A stretch of 6,632 nt of DNA from an uncultured Verrucomicrobiota bacterium (lineage in GTDB: Bacteria > Verrucomicrobiota > Verrucomicrobiae > Opitutales > Opitutaceae): NCBI GenBank assembly GCA_946481225.1, contig CAMLNJ010000171.1:1-6632 (forward strand). Reading direction: 5' to 3'. Every line of letters begins with the position of its first letter. Within the stretch, counting starts at the first letter, position 1. This document shows, one piece after another, positions 6,391-6,632 of this stretch. The notes under the pieces are model-generated. The model made no database searches, had not been told where the DNA came from, and saw nothing but the letters and a program-made list of their open reading frames with translations. A program made the translations under genes and the position numbers.

Positions 6391-6420
6391 CCCGTCGCCC
6401 GTCGCGCGCCTATTCCCGCC

Positions 6421-6632
6421 ATGCCCGTGAAAAAACTCCCTAAGAAGTCCGTCTATCTCGTCGCCAACGGCGACCTCCGCCAATCGGCGAACGAAAAGTG
6501 CTGGCCCGCCCAGGCCGCGATGGAGAAGCAGCTCGCCGAGGTCGTCGCCTCCTTCGGCTACAAGATCGTCCGCGCCCACCCCTACAAGAAGGACGTGAAG
6601 CACGGCTTCATCGGCTCGCAGAAGGAGGGCAT
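6421..6632 (+). CDS. L-fucose/L-arabinose isomerase-like protein, N-terminal fragment
   Basis: The ATG at 6421 opens a frame that runs off the window end after 70 codons. The fragment contains VYLVANGDLRQSANEKCW (11-28), then QAAMEKQLAEVVASFGYKIV, and RAHPYKKDVKHGFIGSQKEG (50-69). The pattern of a strand ending in NGD, a conserved CW/Q/ME helix, then RAHPY..HGFI.SQ.EG resembles the N-terminal domain of fucose-isomerase-related proteins, cytoplasmic metal-dependent ketol isomerases of sugar catabolism. The metal-binding Glu/Asp/His residues lie downstream of the window, so activity and substrate are unverified. A divergent AraC-type regulator gene supports a role in inducible sugar use. No Shine-Dalgarno precedes the start; the leader is pyrimidine-rich (TATTCCCGCC). 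Confidence 0.6.
   Translation, partial: MPVKKLPKKSVYLVANGDLRQSANEKCWPAQAAMEKQLAEVVASFGYKIVRAHPYKKDVKHGFIGSQKEG

Noticed and set aside
6373..6603. A 76-codon minus-strand frame opposite the isomerase gene.
   Set aside because: It is an antisense shadow; the plus-strand frame has recognisable family motifs.

Overview
This is a GC-rich bacterial chromosomal segment with densely packed housekeeping genes. I infer a Verrucomicrobiota (Opitutaceae-like) organism. The reasons are a DapL-type diaminopimelate aminotransferase very close to the Chlamydia/plant form, the high GC content, several palindromic intergenic elements, and start codons without a Shine-Dalgarno motif. No marker gene in the window proves this placement.

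Layout: (1) 1-363 (+), the 3' end of a phosphoglucomutase/phosphomannomutase. (2) A convergent two-gene minus-strand unit, panC (2095-2937) followed by nadB (401-2098). These overlap by four bases (GTGA), with nadB starting at GTG. (3) A 100-bp divergent spacer carrying a strong perfect-arm inverted repeat. (4) dapL (3038-4264, +), followed by a textbook bidirectional terminator. (5) A 240-bp gap that also holds a roughly 100-nt imperfect hairpin element. (6) An unrecognised 201-aa gene on the minus strand (4505-5110). (7) A 210-bp gap with a REP-like palindrome and the likely tRNA promoter. (8) tRNA-Pro(CGG) at 5323-5399 (+). (9) An AraC-family regulator (5423-6334, -). (10) A divergent, AT-rich promoter region. 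(11) The start of a fucose/arabinose-isomerase-like gene (6421 onward, +), cut by the window end.

Biology: nadB (aspartate to iminoaspartate, for NAD), panC (pantoate plus aspartate-derived beta-alanine, for CoA) and dapL (aspartate-family route to meso-DAP and lysine) all sit close to aspartate metabolism and supply essential cofactors or cell-wall precursors. The right end looks like a separate unit, in which the AraC-type regulator probably controls the divergent sugar isomerase.

I found no clear new multi-gene system, phage, IS element or CRISPR. The most interesting items are non-coding. They are the 100-nt hairpin element after dapL, the panC/dapL inverted repeat, the REP-like palindrome near the tRNA, and the lack of Shine-Dalgarno sequences, with pyrimidine-rich leaders often ending in GCC before ATG. 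The uncharacterised 201-aa protein is the main coding unknown.
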